Shown: in pieces, positions 18,529 to 27,158 of the stretch
Numbering within the stretch: position 1 is the stretch's first letter
How the letters are laid out: every line of letters starts with the position of its first letter
Source: Microbacterium sp. MPKO10
Lineage (GTDB): Bacteria; Actinomycetota; Actinomycetes; Actinomycetales; Microbacteriaceae
DNA: 64,000 nucleotides
Assembly: GCF_026107415.2 (NCBI RefSeq)
Contig: NZ_JAPCHX010000002.1
Coordinates: 372,001-436,000 of the forward strand
Direction of reading: 5' to 3'
Position numbers and translations under genes: made by a program
The notes under the pieces: model-generated
What the model was told of the DNA's origin: nothing
The model's database searches: none
Seen by the model: only the letters and a program-made list of their open reading frames with translations

Positions 18529-19425
18529 TCAGGCGTTCTCGCTCGCTGCCTCGGCAAGAACCTCCGCGATGACGTGGCGGGCGTTGGTCGCGAGTGCCAG
18601 GTTCGTTGTTTTGTAATACGGGAGCTGCACGAGGGCCTGCGCCAATGCTCGGGCACGCGCTCGCAGCCAGGTCGCCTCATCGACGCCGCTGGCCTCGCGC
18701 AGCGTCGGGCGTATGTCGCGAGGCAGCAGGTTCCACGCAACCTGCAGATCGATCGCGGGATCGCCGACGCCGCACCACGAGAAGTCGATCATGCCGTGCA
18801 GCCGGCTCTCACGTAGCAGAAGGTTGCCCGGGGCGATATCGCTGTGCACCCAGGTCAGAACCGCCGCGTCGGGCAGCGTCAGCGCGTCATCCCACACCGC
18901 TGTCACAGCATCCGCGTCGATCTCATCGCGCAGGGCGTCGATATCGCGCCGCACGTGGGCATCCCGATCGGCGAGAGTGCGGCCCGTCGCGGGTGCTCCG
19001 TCCGTGTCGATCGCGCGCATGGCTCGAGTAACGGCGCCGATGTCGCGTGCAAGAGCGTGCGGATGCTGCAGCTCACCGACACGCGGATTCTCGCCGTCCA
19101 ACCACGTCATAATGAGCCACGGATACGGGTAACCGCGACCGGGAGCGCCCAGCGCAACCGGCTCAGGGACAGCGACGGGCAGATGCGGAGCGAGCTCGGT
19201 CAGCCAGCGATGCTCGTGGGCCGGACGATCGTCCATGCCCGGGCGCCGCGGCAGCCGCACCGCGAGGTCAGCGCCAAGCCGGAACATCGCATTGTCCGTG
19301 CCCGATGACGACACGGGGGTGACGGGAAGGCCCTGGAAGCGCGGATGCTGGTCAGCGATGAGCTGCGTCACCTGCGCAGCATCTGGGATCACCTCGTCGT
19401 CGTGCGTGCGTGGGATCGCGGTCAT
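18529..19425 (-). CDS. aminoglycoside phosphotransferase (APH) family kinase
   Basis: A 298-residue protein-kinase-like phosphotransferase. The catalytic loop is H194-S-D196-IAPG-N201, and the metal-binding motif is D214-F-S. The fold matches APH(3')/macrolide phosphotransferase-like and fructosamine kinase-like enzymes, and no specific resistance can be claimed. The ATG at 19425 is preceded by TATCGT with a 6-nt gap, i.e. a probable leaderless transcript; longer upstream reading gives no homology. Confidence 0.82.
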   Translation of the reverse strand: MTAIPRTHDDEVIPDAAQVTQLIADQHPRFQGLPVTPVSSSGTDNAMFRLGADLAVRLPRRPGMDDRPAHEHRWLTELAPHLPVAVPEPVALGAPGRGYPYPWLIMTWLDGENPRVGELQHPHALARDIGAVTRAMRAIDTDGAPATGRTLADRDAHVRRDIDALRDEIDADAVTAVWDDALTLPDAAVLTWVHSDIAPGNLLLRESRLHGMIDFSWCGVGDPAIDLQVAWNLLPRDIRPTLREASGVDEATWLRARARALAQALVQLPYYKTTNLALATNARHVIAEVLAEAASENA

Positions 19426-19472
19426 GCCTTGACGATACAGAATCCGGATGCTGGTCGGCACCGCGTGGCAGC

Positions 19473-19580
19473 GTGCACAATTTCGGAAAAGTCGTTGGGG
19501 TCGCGCGGGGGATCCGCGTGATTGCGGGGATCGACGCCGACGGCTCTGAAAAGCGAAGCGAGATTTCCGAAATACGTGCG
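19473..19580. repeat. palindromic intergenic element A (weak member)
   Basis: ATTTCGGAAA at 19480-19489 and TTTCCGAAAT at 19564-19573 are a perfect 10-bp inverted repeat bracketing about 74 bp, with GTGCAC at 19473-19478 outside the left arm. It fills the gap between the YeiH gene and the kinase gene. The arms resemble those of the elements at 27.05 and 34.05 kb, but the interior differs, so kinship is uncertain. Confidence 0.5.
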
Positions 19581-19589
19581 CGGCCCGCC

Positions 19590-20633
19590 TCAGGAGAGGT
19601 GCACGGCCCCCAACGCGAGAGCGGCAATGAGCACCCACGACAGCAGTCCGACAGCGAGAGCACGCCATCCGGTGGTGAGCAGCCGCTTGAGGTCGACAGC
19701 GGTGCCGAGGCCGAAGAGCGCCATCGCGAGCAAAATGGTCTGCACGACGTCTGCGCCACTCAGAACCGCTTCGGGAAGCGGAACGAACGAACGCAGCAGG
19801 ATCGCGACAATGAACCCGGCGACGAACAGCGGCACGATCGGAGGACGCTTCGCATCAGGAGCGGTCTCGGCTCGTCGCCGCTCCAGCGCGCCCGTAATGG
19901 CGACGATCGGCGCAAGCATCAGCACACGGGTGAGCTTGACGACGAGCGCGATAGCCAGTGCAGAACCACCGGCGATCTGCGCCGTCGCGACAACCTGCCC
20001 CACATCGTGAACTCCAGCACCGACCCAGTGCCCGAACTGCTCATCGGAGAGACCGAGCGGCCCCCACAGGGCAGGAAGAACGAAGATCGCGAGGGTTCCG
20101 CAGAGCGTGACAAGCGCCACCGGATGTGCCTGCTCACGGCGCTTCGCACCCACGACGCCCGACATGGCACCGATCGCGCTGGCCCCACAGATCGAGAAGC
20201 CGGTCGCCATGAGCAGAGGTTCATGGCCAGGCAGCTTGAAGAGCCGCCCGAGACCGTACGTTCCGGCGAAGGTGATCAGAACGATGGCGATCGTCGTGAG
20301 CAGTGTCACCCAGCCGAGTCCGGCCACATCGACAAGGCTCAACTTCAACCCGAGCAGCACGATTCCGGCGCGCATGAGCTTCTTCGACGAGAACGCCAGC
20401 CCCGGAGCGAAGACGCCGCGGATGAGCGCCTGCGTTCCCGGAAGCTGGGCGAAGATGATCCCCAGCGCGACGCACGCGGTGAGCAGCGGAATTTCCGGCA
20501 CCCCAGACGAAATGCCCCACGACACCAGCGCGGCCGCCCCGCACGCGGCGATGCCCGGCAGCATCCGGATGCTGTTTTTCAGCGAACCGCCCATCGAGCT
20601 CTTCGTCGTGACTGTATCCACGAGCCTCCTCAT
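19590..20633 (-). CDS. YeiH/UPF0324 family putative sulfate exporter
   Basis: A 347-residue integral membrane protein with about ten helices. Conserved family segments are 'GFSICGASAI' and 'GVHDVGQVVATA'. The family is annotated as putative sulfate exporters, though transport of other anions is possible and experimental support is thin. The ATG at 20633 is used; an AGGAGG immediately inside the gene leaves open a GTG start five codons later. It appears to be a single gene. Confidence 0.82.
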   Translation of the reverse strand: MRRLVDTVTTKSSMGGSLKNSIRMLPGIAACGAAALVSWGISSGVPEIPLLTACVALGIIFAQLPGTQALIRGVFAPGLAFSSKKLMRAGIVLLGLKLSLVDVAGLGWVTLLTTIAIVLITFAGTYGLGRLFKLPGHEPLLMATGFSICGASAIGAMSGVVGAKRREQAHPVALVTLCGTLAIFVLPALWGPLGLSDEQFGHWVGAGVHDVGQVVATAQIAGGSALAIALVVKLTRVLMLAPIVAITGALERRRAETAPDAKRPPIVPLFVAGFIVAILLRSFVPLPEAVLSGADVVQTILLAMALFGLGTAVDLKRLLTTGWRALAVGLLSWVLIAALALGAVHLS

Positions 20634-20671
20634 CTTTGCCCTACGTCAGGCTACGCCGTTGCGGCACGCGG

Positions 20672-22414
20672 TCAGATCCAGCTCTGCAGCCAATAGTGCA
20701 GGCCGACGAACCAGGTCGGCACAGGCGTCGCCGTCCACATCGGGTACCAGAACGCGGTGAGCAGCATACAGAGGACACCGAACACGCCGACAGCCAGGAT
20801 GACGCTGGTGCGACGGTCTGGCGGCGAATCGGGTCTGCCGAGCAGCAGCCCGATCACGAGGGTGAGCGCCAGCACCAGGTACGGTTCGAACGCGATCGAG
20901 TAGAACTGGAAAACCGTGCGGTTGGTGTACAGCAGCCACGGCAGGTAGCCGCCGGCGAAGCCCATCAGGATGAGCCCCGTCGTCCATTCGCGCTTCAGCA
21001 CGAGCCGCACCAGAAGATACACGGATGCCGCCGCCCCGGCCCACCAGATCAGCGGGTTCGCGATCGATGTGATGTCGACGACGCAATCGCTGGAGCATCC
21101 GCCTGTGCCGGCGGGAACGCCGTCGTACCACATGGCGACGGGCCGCAGCATGAGCAGCCACGTCCACGGGTTCGACTGGTACGGGTGCGGCGTCGAGAGG
21201 CTGACGTGGAAGTCGTACATCGACTGGTGGTACGCGACGAGACTCTGCACAGCCAGCGGCATCCACGAGAACGCGCCCGCCCAGGCATTGCCGTCAGCCG
21301 CGTACTGCCGGTCGTAGCCGCCGTCGGTGACGAACCAGCCCGTCCAGCTCACGACATAGACGACGAGCGCGACGGGAACGAGCAGCAGGAACGTCGCGGG
21401 GCCCTGCTTGAGAATCGCCGCGGACGCCCAGAACGGCACACCGGCGCGGCGGCGGTCGAGAGCATCCACGGCCACCAGATACAGCCCGAACGCCGCCAAG
21501 AAGTAGAGCCCCGACCATTTCGTCGCGGTGCAGAGGCCGAAGGCCACTCCAGCGGCGACCACCCAGGGTCTGGCCCAAATCGCCGGGCCCCACGTGAGAG
21601 GGCGGCCGGATGCTGTGCGGGCAGCGAGAGCGGAGGCCAGGCGTCTTTCATGCCAGCGCCTGTCGAGCAGCACGCACGCGAACCCGCACAGCGCGAAGAA
21701 CATGACGTAGGTGTCGAGGAGGGCGACGCGGGACATCACGATCGCGTGACCGTCGATGGCGAGGAGGCCTCCGGCGATCACACCGAGCAGCTTCGACTGG
21801 AACAGCTGGCGCGCGATCAGCGTGACCAGAAGCACCGCGAGAATGCCGACGACCGCCGTGGAGATGCGCCAGCCCACACTCGAGTCCGCGCCGAAGATCG
21901 CCATGCCGAGGCCGATCAGCCACTTCGCCAGGGGCGGGTGCACGACGTACGAGCCGGTGGTGCTGTACTGGTCGGTCTCTCCGTTGGCGAAAGCGGCGTC
22001 GGCGTTCTCAGGCCAGGTCGTGGAGTAGCCGTTGTTCCACTGAGACCAGGCGTCTTTCACATAGAACGTCTCGTCGAAGACGAGCGCGTGCGGAGTGCCG
22101 AGGTTCCAGAGACGCAGCACGGCGGCGAGCAGTGTGACGAAAACGGGTCCGCCCCAGCTCCAGAGTCGCTGGCGTGCGGGGGTCGACAGCATCCGGTTCC
22201 ACCAGAGGTCGATGCGCGAGAGCGTGCCTGTCGCGCTGTCGCTGGGTGTGCTGTGGCGTGGAGTGCTGTGGCTTGGTGTGCTGGGACTTGGTGTGCTGGG
22301 AATGGCTGCAGTGGGGGCGGGTGCCGTGGCGCCCAATGTCTCGGGAACGCCACGGGAGCCGTGCACGACGGAATCGAACGAATCGTCGTCTGCGGGAGTC
22401 TGGCGGCCTGGCAC
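20672..22414 (-). CDS. pmt: dolichyl/polyprenyl-phosphate-mannose protein mannosyltransferase
   Basis: A 580-residue GT39 enzyme with 10-12 membrane helices. It transfers mannose from polyprenyl-phosphate-mannose to Ser/Thr of exported proteins. The catalytic Asp-Glu in the first external loop is D114-E115 ('VFDETFYVKDA'). The first 65 residues are Ser/Thr/Pro-rich, with a five-residue STPxx repeat. The start is GTG at 22414 with TAGCAT 6 nt upstream, indicating a leaderless transcript. It is divergent from rsmI, the usual actinobacterial arrangement. Confidence 0.92.
   Translation of the reverse strand: MPGRQTPADDDSFDSVVHGSRGVPETLGATAPAPTAAIPSTPSPSTPSHSTPRHSTPSDSATGTLSRIDLWWNRMLSTPARQRLWSWGGPVFVTLLAAVLRLWNLGTPHALVFDETFYVKDAWSQWNNGYSTTWPENADAAFANGETDQYSTTGSYVVHPPLAKWLIGLGMAIFGADSSVGWRISTAVVGILAVLLVTLIARQLFQSKLLGVIAGGLLAIDGHAIVMSRVALLDTYVMFFALCGFACVLLDRRWHERRLASALAARTASGRPLTWGPAIWARPWVVAAGVAFGLCTATKWSGLYFLAAFGLYLVAVDALDRRRAGVPFWASAAILKQGPATFLLLVPVALVVYVVSWTGWFVTDGGYDRQYAADGNAWAGAFSWMPLAVQSLVAYHQSMYDFHVSLSTPHPYQSNPWTWLLMLRPVAMWYDGVPAGTGGCSSDCVVDITSIANPLIWWAGAAASVYLLVRLVLKREWTTGLILMGFAGGYLPWLLYTNRTVFQFYSIAFEPYLVLALTLVIGLLLGRPDSPPDRRTSVILAVGVFGVLCMLLTAFWYPMWTATPVPTWFVGLHYWLQSWI
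22248..22307 (-). repeat. 15-bp tandem repeat within pmt
   Basis: Four consecutive 15-bp units (starting 22248, 22263, 22278 and 22293, each beginning GTGCTG on the + strand) encode the STPxx repeats of the Pmt N-terminus, about residues 37-56. Confidence 0.75.
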
Positions 22415-22470
22415 TCTGCCATGCTAACGAGCGATCGGCTGAGAAGATCGGGCGATGGCAGACTTACAGC

Positions 22471-23286
22471 ATGATCATTCTTGCGGCAACGCCCATCGGC
22501 AACCTCGGTGACGCCTCACAACGGCTGATCGAAACACTCGGCAGCGCCGAGTTCGTGGCGGCAGAAGACACCAGGTCAACCGTGCGCCTGCTGGCGGGCC
22601 TCGGCATCGAGAACCGACCGCACATCGTGGCGCTGCACGACCACAACGAACGCGAAAAATCGGCTGAGCTGGTGGAACGGGCTCGTGACAGCGACATTGT
22701 GGTGATGAGCGACGCCGGAATGCCCACCGTGTCTGATCCCGGCTACCACCTGGTGCAAGCGGCCATCGCCGCCGACGTCGATGTGACCGTGATTCCCGGC
22801 CCGAGCGCCGTCGTCACCGCCCTCGCGCTGTCCGGCATGCCCACCGATCGGTTCACATTCGAGGGGTTCCTGCCGCGCAAGCCCGCGGATCGCCGTAAGA
22901 CGCTGCGCGCGCTCGCCGACGAACGACGCACCATGGTCTTCTTCGAATCACCGCAGCGGATTGCGTCAGCACTCGGCGATGTCGCGTCAGAGCTCGGAGA
23001 TGAGCGTCGCGTCGCTGTGTGTCGTGAGCTGACGAAGCTGTTCGAACAGGTGAAGCGCGGCACGGCGTCAGATGTCGCCGCCTGGGCGGCGGACGGTGTG
23101 AAGGGCGAGATCGTCCTCGTGATTCACGGTGCGGACGCAGCATCCTTCTCGCTTGACGACGGTCTCGCTCGGGTGACGGATCGCGTCGCCGCGGGGGAGA
23201 GGCTGAAGGATGCCGCTGCCGCGGTCGCCGCCGAGACGGGGCTCGGCAAGCGCGACCTCTACCAGGCAGCCCTTGACGCGCGATAG
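22471..23286 (+). CDS. rsmI: 16S rRNA (cytidine(1402)-2'-O)-methyltransferase
   Basis: A 271-residue SAM-dependent tetrapyrrole-methylase-fold enzyme that methylates the ribose of C1402 in 16S rRNA. Signatures are 'ATPIGNLGD' near the N-terminus, 'SDAGMPTVSDPG', and 'GFLPRK'. The ATG at 22471 begins exactly at the conserved N-terminus; no strong ribosome site is seen. A second copy of its last 26 codons is found at 26912-26982, about 3.6 kb downstream. Confidence 0.93.
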   Translation: MIILAATPIGNLGDASQRLIETLGSAEFVAAEDTRSTVRLLAGLGIENRPHIVALHDHNEREKSAELVERARDSDIVVMSDAGMPTVSDPGYHLVQAAIAADVDVTVIPGPSAVVTALALSGMPTDRFTFEGFLPRKPADRRKTLRALADERRTMVFFESPQRIASALGDVASELGDERRVAVCRELTKLFEQVKRGTASDVAAWAADGVKGEIVLVIHGADAASFSLDDGLARVTDRVAAGERLKDAAAAVAAETGLGKRDLYQAALDAR

Positions 23287-23318
23287 CGGGCAGCATGCCG
23301 CGGGGTCACCGTGCCTGC

Positions 23319-23335
23319 ACCCCCGAAAAGGGGGT
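23319..23335 (+). terminator. short hairpin after rsmI
   Basis: ACCCCC, loop GAAAA, GGGGGT form a 6-bp G/C stem 33 bp after rsmI. There is no T tract, so termination may be weak. Confidence 0.4.
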
Positions 23336-23403
23336 CGCGGGGAGTCTTACGTCTGTGCGCAGAATATACAGTTGCGCTTTCTTGCGATCGAAGGGGACGA
23401 CCT

Positions 23404-24750
23404 GTGACTGTTGCACCACCAAGAATCCGTGTTGTCAAAGTGCTCAGTCTGGGTCTTGCAGCGGGCGCGCTGGTTGCCTCTCCGGCACTTGTCAGCGCAG
23501 AATCTGCTCAGGCAGCTCCCGAGCGAACAGCATGGACTGCGTCCGGCCCTACTGGCACATTCTCGCTTGACTCGGATGGCACCGCAGCACCCGCGCAGTT
23601 CTCATACGACATGGATCCCGCCGGTCAGGAACAACTACGCACCTGGTCGATGATGACAACGGCGACTCAAGACAGCACAGTGACCGCTGAGTACGAGTGG
23701 GTGGGGAATCACGCGTGGTGCGACGCTGTAACACTCCTTGACCAGGTGATTGACTCCGGCAGCGATCGCACAACGACATCCATCATCGATGAAGGGCCGA
23801 ATTGTGCGTCTCAGCCTCCCAACGGAAGCTTCACGTACTCCGGCACCGTGACATTCGATGTTTCTGCCGGAGACAGCTACGGCTTTGAACTGAGCGGCCA
23901 GAACAGAGATCTCAACAACTTCTTACGAGGCACGCTGCGGATCGGCATCCCCGAGCTTCCAGAATCGCAGACGATCACGTTCCCCGAGATCGCCGATACG
24001 CCTCTTGACGCGGGACCTGTTGATCTGCAGGCGACCGCGAGTTCTGAGCTCCCCGTCAGCTATGCCAGCACAACACCGGCAACATGCTCAGTTGACGAAG
24101 GCGCCGTCACCCTGCTCGCGGTGGGTACCTGCAGCATTGAAGCGACACAAGATAGTGCTCCATTCGAGTTCGATCCTGCTCCGGCGCAGACACAGTCGTT
24201 TGAGATTCTCCCGGTCACGACGCAGTTCAGCGTGGGTGCGACTGGGCAAGCCACGATCGGGGACAGCATTGCCGGATCGGCAACGGTGATACCCGCATCA
24301 TCGGGGCAGGTGCAGTTCGCCGTCTACAGCGACGAACTCTGCCAGACGGAGCCGGTGTTCACGTCGACCGCTCCGCTCTCCGACGACGGAACTGCGGAGT
24401 CGGATGAGTTCATCCCGGAAGACGCGGGAACCCTGTATTGGCTCATCTCTTACGAAGGTGATGTTCCATCGACATCCGTCGAGTCCGCCTGTGGCGACCT
24501 TCAGACTGTCGTGACTGCTGCAGAGAACCCGGCGACACCCGCACCGACAGAATCGGCGACCCCGCCCTCTGCAACGCCAGACAACCCGTCGACGGGCGAA
24601 CAGGACGCCGTCAACGCCGAGTCGGAGCTCCCGAGAACGGGTGCCGAGGGGGCAGGAACCGCCGCCGCACTAGCGTTCGCCCTGCTGGCCTCCGGGCTTG
24701 TGCTGCTGATGACACGAGTTTTCGGCCGGGTGCGTGCGCGTCGACGCTGA
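23404..24750 (+). CDS. sortase-anchored (LPXTG) surface protein
   Basis: A 448-residue exported protein. A signal peptide (about residues 10-38, ending near 'AQAAPE') is followed by a beta-rich region. A bacterial Ig-like/MBG-type module ('QTITFPEIADTPLDAGPVDL' through 'CSIEATQ') and a Pro/Thr/Ser spacer come next. The cell-wall sorting signal is LPRTG at 409-413, a hydrophobic helix and a basic tail RVRARRR. It is predicted to be attached to peptidoglycan by a class E-type sortase. The GTG at 23404 has AAGGGG 7 nt upstream. It lies inside the segment bracketed by the rsmI end copies. Confidence 0.82.
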   Translation: MTVAPPRIRVVKVLSLGLAAGALVASPALVSAESAQAAPERTAWTASGPTGTFSLDSDGTAAPAQFSYDMDPAGQEQLRTWSMMTTATQDSTVTAEYEWVGNHAWCDAVTLLDQVIDSGSDRTTTSIIDEGPNCASQPPNGSFTYSGTVTFDVSAGDSYGFELSGQNRDLNNFLRGTLRIGIPELPESQTITFPEIADTPLDAGPVDLQATASSELPVSYASTTPATCSVDEGAVTLLAVGTCSIEATQDSAPFEFDPAPAQTQSFEILPVTTQFSVGATGQATIGDSIAGSATVIPASSGQVQFAVYSDELCQTEPVFTSTAPLSDDGTAESDEFIPEDAGTLYWLISYEGDVPSTSVESACGDLQTVVTAAENPATPAPTESATPPSATPDNPSTGEQDAVNAESELPRTGAEGAGTAAALAFALLASGLVLLMTRVFGRVRARRR

Positions 24751-24770
24751 CGCGACGTCGTGAGTGGAAA

Positions 24771-24795
24771 CGCCCCTGCGGGTGCAGGTTGGGCG
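24771..24795. terminator. probable bidirectional terminator hairpin
   Basis: CGCCC (24771-24775), inner CTGC/GCAG around a GGGT loop, and GGGCG (24791-24795) form a bulged stem between convergent genes. No T tract is present. Confidence 0.4.
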
Positions 24796-24852
24796 GGCAA
24801 GACACCGATGCGGTTGCCTGCCCGGCCTCGCTCGGGAGGCGGCTGCCGTTCG

Positions 24853-25971
24853 TCAGTGTTGCCGACGACGCCCCGACGCGAGCGCCAGCCCGGAGTTTCG
24901 CAGCCACAGACCGGACCGACTCGTCGGTACCAGAAAGTGAGAACTGACACCGGCAAACCGTTGCAGAGCGCGCAGCCGCCGGCGATGGACGGCCTCGTAG
25001 GCGGCAAAGGCGTACGGCTGGTCGTTCGGATGAGCCGCGAGGGCATCAGAGAGCGTCTTCGCCGCCACGATGGCGGTGCTCGACCCCTCACCCAAAAGTG
25101 AGATGCAGTTGGCGGCGTCTCCCAGCAATCCGACCCGGCCACGTGACCACGACGGCATGGCGATACGCGTGACCTCGTCGAAATAGACGTCGTCTGATGC
25201 ACACCACTCGGCGACAGCCTCGTCGGTCTGCCAACCCTGGCCGGAGTACGCCGACGTGACGAGGTGCTTTCGGGCTTCAGCGCTGTGCCTGTCGTATCGT
25301 TCTCTGCTGCGGAAGATGAACGCGGCCAGAGGCTCCCCGCCTGCGGGGTGCACAGACAACGAGATGTTCGGCCGGTTGAACATCACGACCTCAGAGGCAT
25401 CGCCGCCCTCGAGCGTCGTGCGCATCGTCCCGACAAACATGCCGAACGGCCGAGAGAAATCCCCTTCGGGACCGAACACGAGCCGTCGAACGTTGGAGTG
25501 CAGCCCGTCGGCACCGAGAACGATGTCGAAACGTCGACGACGTCCCGAGGCGAACCCGACGTCGACGCCACCAGCATACTGAGCGATGTCGGAAATCGAG
25601 TCACCGACGATCAGCTCAGCATCGTTCGTTGCTGCCTTCAGAAGCACCGAGGCAAGCGTCGCCCGGGCAACCTCGACCTCCTTCTGCGGGTCCGGCGTCG
25701 TTCGCGTGGCAACCGTCGCTCGACGTCTGCCCTGCGCGTCCACGACCACGAGGGTGTCCACTCCCGTTGCGGACCGCTGAATCTCTGGCCACAGCCCCAT
25801 CTGGTGAACGATCGACGCCGCCTGTCCGCGCACATCGATGGGATTGCCGCTTGAGCGAATCTGCGCGGCCTTCTCAACGATCGTGACATTCCACCCCGAA
25901 CGGCTGAGCCAGAACGCTGCTGTGGCACCGGCGATCCCGGCCCCAGAGATCAGGACAGACTTTTGCGTCAT
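24853..25971 (-). CDS. FAD-dependent monooxygenase (PHBH/TetX-like)
   Basis: A 372-residue class A flavin monooxygenase. Visible are the N-terminal GxGxxG ('ISGAGIAGATAAF'), the DG motif ('VLGADGLHSN') and the GD motif ('GLLGDAANCISLLGEG'). Such enzymes hydroxylate aromatic compounds or inactivate antibiotics such as tetracyclines or rifamycins; the substrate here is unknown. The ATG at 25971 overlaps the stop of the ASCH gene (ATGA), so the two are co-translated. Confidence 0.85.
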   Translation of the reverse strand: MTQKSVLISGAGIAGATAAFWLSRSGWNVTIVEKAAQIRSSGNPIDVRGQAASIVHQMGLWPEIQRSATGVDTLVVVDAQGRRRATVATRTTPDPQKEVEVARATLASVLLKAATNDAELIVGDSISDIAQYAGGVDVGFASGRRRRFDIVLGADGLHSNVRRLVFGPEGDFSRPFGMFVGTMRTTLEGGDASEVVMFNRPNISLSVHPAGGEPLAAFIFRSRERYDRHSAEARKHLVTSAYSGQGWQTDEAVAEWCASDDVYFDEVTRIAMPSWSRGRVGLLGDAANCISLLGEGSSTAIVAAKTLSDALAAHPNDQPYAFAAYEAVHRRRLRALQRFAGVSSHFLVPTSRSGLWLRNSGLALASGRRRQH

Positions 25972-26474
25972 GGCTGCAACGGAACCGCGTCGGCGACTTC
26001 GGGAGGCCACACCACGGCGAAGCGTTCAAGAATCAGCTCGTCGTCTTCGCTGAACGTTGCTCGGCGGGCCGCGCAGACGCGACTGAAGAAGCGCCAGTGC
26101 TCGTGCCGCCACGATTCGAGTGTCCGGTCGTCCTCGCCCTCGTCGTACGCGAACTGTGCGTCCACTGCGGCGAACGGTGCCACTCGCAGCTCGACGATGC
26201 GGCGAATCGCCCGGGGGATGCCGCTGCCATCGCACGAGATCCAGTGCGAGCCGATGGCAGGGAACTGGTCACCATCGTTGCGGTACTCGGCGGCGTGCGA
26301 TGACGTCGCGCGCTTCCGGCCATCCAGAATCAGGGCGAGCAGCTCGTCAGCCATCTCGGCCGAGTCGCCGAACTGCTCAGCCTCGTAGATGTCGAACAGC
26401 TGGGCGACGCCAGGATTCGCTACGGCATAGTCGCGCCACATGGCACTCGCAGCATCCGCATCGATGGGAGTCAT
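25968..26474 (-). CDS. ASCH domain protein
   Basis: A 168-residue protein. The central part ('LLALILDGRKRATSSHAAEY', then 'GSHWISCDGSGIPRAIRRIV') is an ASCH domain, a PUA-like fold that binds RNA or modified nucleosides. Some ASCH proteins are amidohydrolases for N4-acetylcytidine. The exact role is unknown. The ATG at 26474 is preferred; a GTG five codons earlier is possible. It is first in a two-gene unit with the FAD monooxygenase. Confidence 0.75.
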   Translation of the reverse strand: MTPIDADAASAMWRDYAVANPGVAQLFDIYEAEQFGDSAEMADELLALILDGRKRATSSHAAEYRNDGDQFPAIGSHWISCDGSGIPRAIRRIVELRVAPFAAVDAQFAYDEGEDDRTLESWRHEHWRFFSRVCAARRATFSEDDELILERFAVVWPPEVADAVPLQP

Positions 26475-26536
26475 CGGAGTCGTTTCCACGGCTCCGAGCC
26501 TAGCCGCGATGCGGGCAGGCGGCGTATCGTGACGCC

Positions 26537-26905
26537 ATGTCGACTTCGCGCACACGATCGTTCATCGCCGGAGTGCTTGTTGCAAACAGCGCACCGCACC
26601 TCGCCACCGCTGTCGCTGGCCGGCAGCACCTCACGCCTCTGGGAGGTCGGCGGTCCGGACCCGGCATCAACGCGATTTGGGGTGTACTGAACCTCGCCGG
26701 AGGGCTTGCTCTGCTCGCGAGAGGCCGAAGCAAATCGGATGTTCAGCGACGCGCGGGGTCAGCGCGCTGGACCGACGATCTGCCGAGCTTTGAAACGGGC
26801 TACCTGGTGTTCGCCGCCTGGATGGCCATCTCCGAACGCCTCATGAAGACGAACCACGACGAGAGGATGGGGCAGCAGCCCGACTCCCGACGTTCGCGAC
26901 GGTGA
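26537..26905 (+). CDS. small conserved membrane protein, function unknown
   Basis: 122 residues with hydrophobic stretches around 7-25, 45-62 and 90-103, and a charged C-terminus. I do not recognise the family beyond a general actinobacterial hypothetical. TATCGT lies exactly 6 nt before the ATG, an excellent leaderless promoter, which supports it as a real gene. It is divergent from the ASCH gene. Confidence 0.6.
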   Translation: MSTSRTRSFIAGVLVANSAPHLATAVAGRQHLTPLGGRRSGPGINAIWGVLNLAGGLALLARGRSKSDVQRRAGSARWTDDLPSFETGYLVFAAWMAISERLMKTNHDERMGQQPDSRRSRR

Positions 26906-26911
26906 CAGGCA

Positions 26912-26982
26912 GGATGCCGCGGCCGCGGTTGCCGCCTCGGCAAGCGCGACCTCTACCAGGCGGCACTCGACGCGCGGTAGCG
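26912..26982 (+). pseudogene. rsmI: orphan copy of the rsmI 3' end
   Basis: These 71 bp align to 23208-23288, the end of rsmI including its stop codon, with one 10-bp deletion. They share an identical 26-bp run (23242-23267 and 26936-26961). The six other differences all fall at third codon positions and are synonymous. The fragment has no start and cannot be expressed as a protein. It is in the same orientation as rsmI and marks the right end of a 3.6-kb segment carrying four accessory genes. Confidence 0.88.
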
Positions 26983-27048
26983 TGCGATGGGCTCCGTACG
27001 CGACGTGGCCTCTGTGCTGCTCGATACTGTGCGTCGAGGGTGCCGCAT

Positions 27049-27135
27049 GTGCACATAATCGGAAATCTCTGGCGACACGCCGGTTAGACAGCGCTTTCCA
27101 TCGGCGTGTCGCACGAAATTTCCGAATGTAGGCAC
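27049..27135. repeat. palindromic intergenic element B
   Basis: This is a nested palindrome. Outer arms TCGGAAAT (27059-27066) and ATTTCCGA (27118-27125) enclose inner arms GCGACACGCCG (27072-27082) and CGGCGTGTCGC (27102-27112), a perfect 11-bp inverted repeat with a 19-nt loop. GTGCAC (27049-27054) and GGCAC (27131-27135) lie just outside. It is closely related to element C at 34.05 kb. It lies between the rsmI remnant and the 3' end of the aldo/keto reductase gene. Confidence 0.75.
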
Positions 27136-27158
27136 GAGTCATACGCAGAGCTCGTTGG

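Noticed and set aside
18529-19425. Calling the APH-family kinase an antibiotic-resistance gene
   Set aside because: Only the general APH catalytic motifs are visible. Many family members phosphorylate metabolites.
20636-22474. 612-codon open frame on the + strand across pmt
   Set aside because: It is antisense to the strongly supported pmt gene, is rich in Arg/His/Glu, has no recognisable domain, and is a common artefact of high-GC coding DNA.
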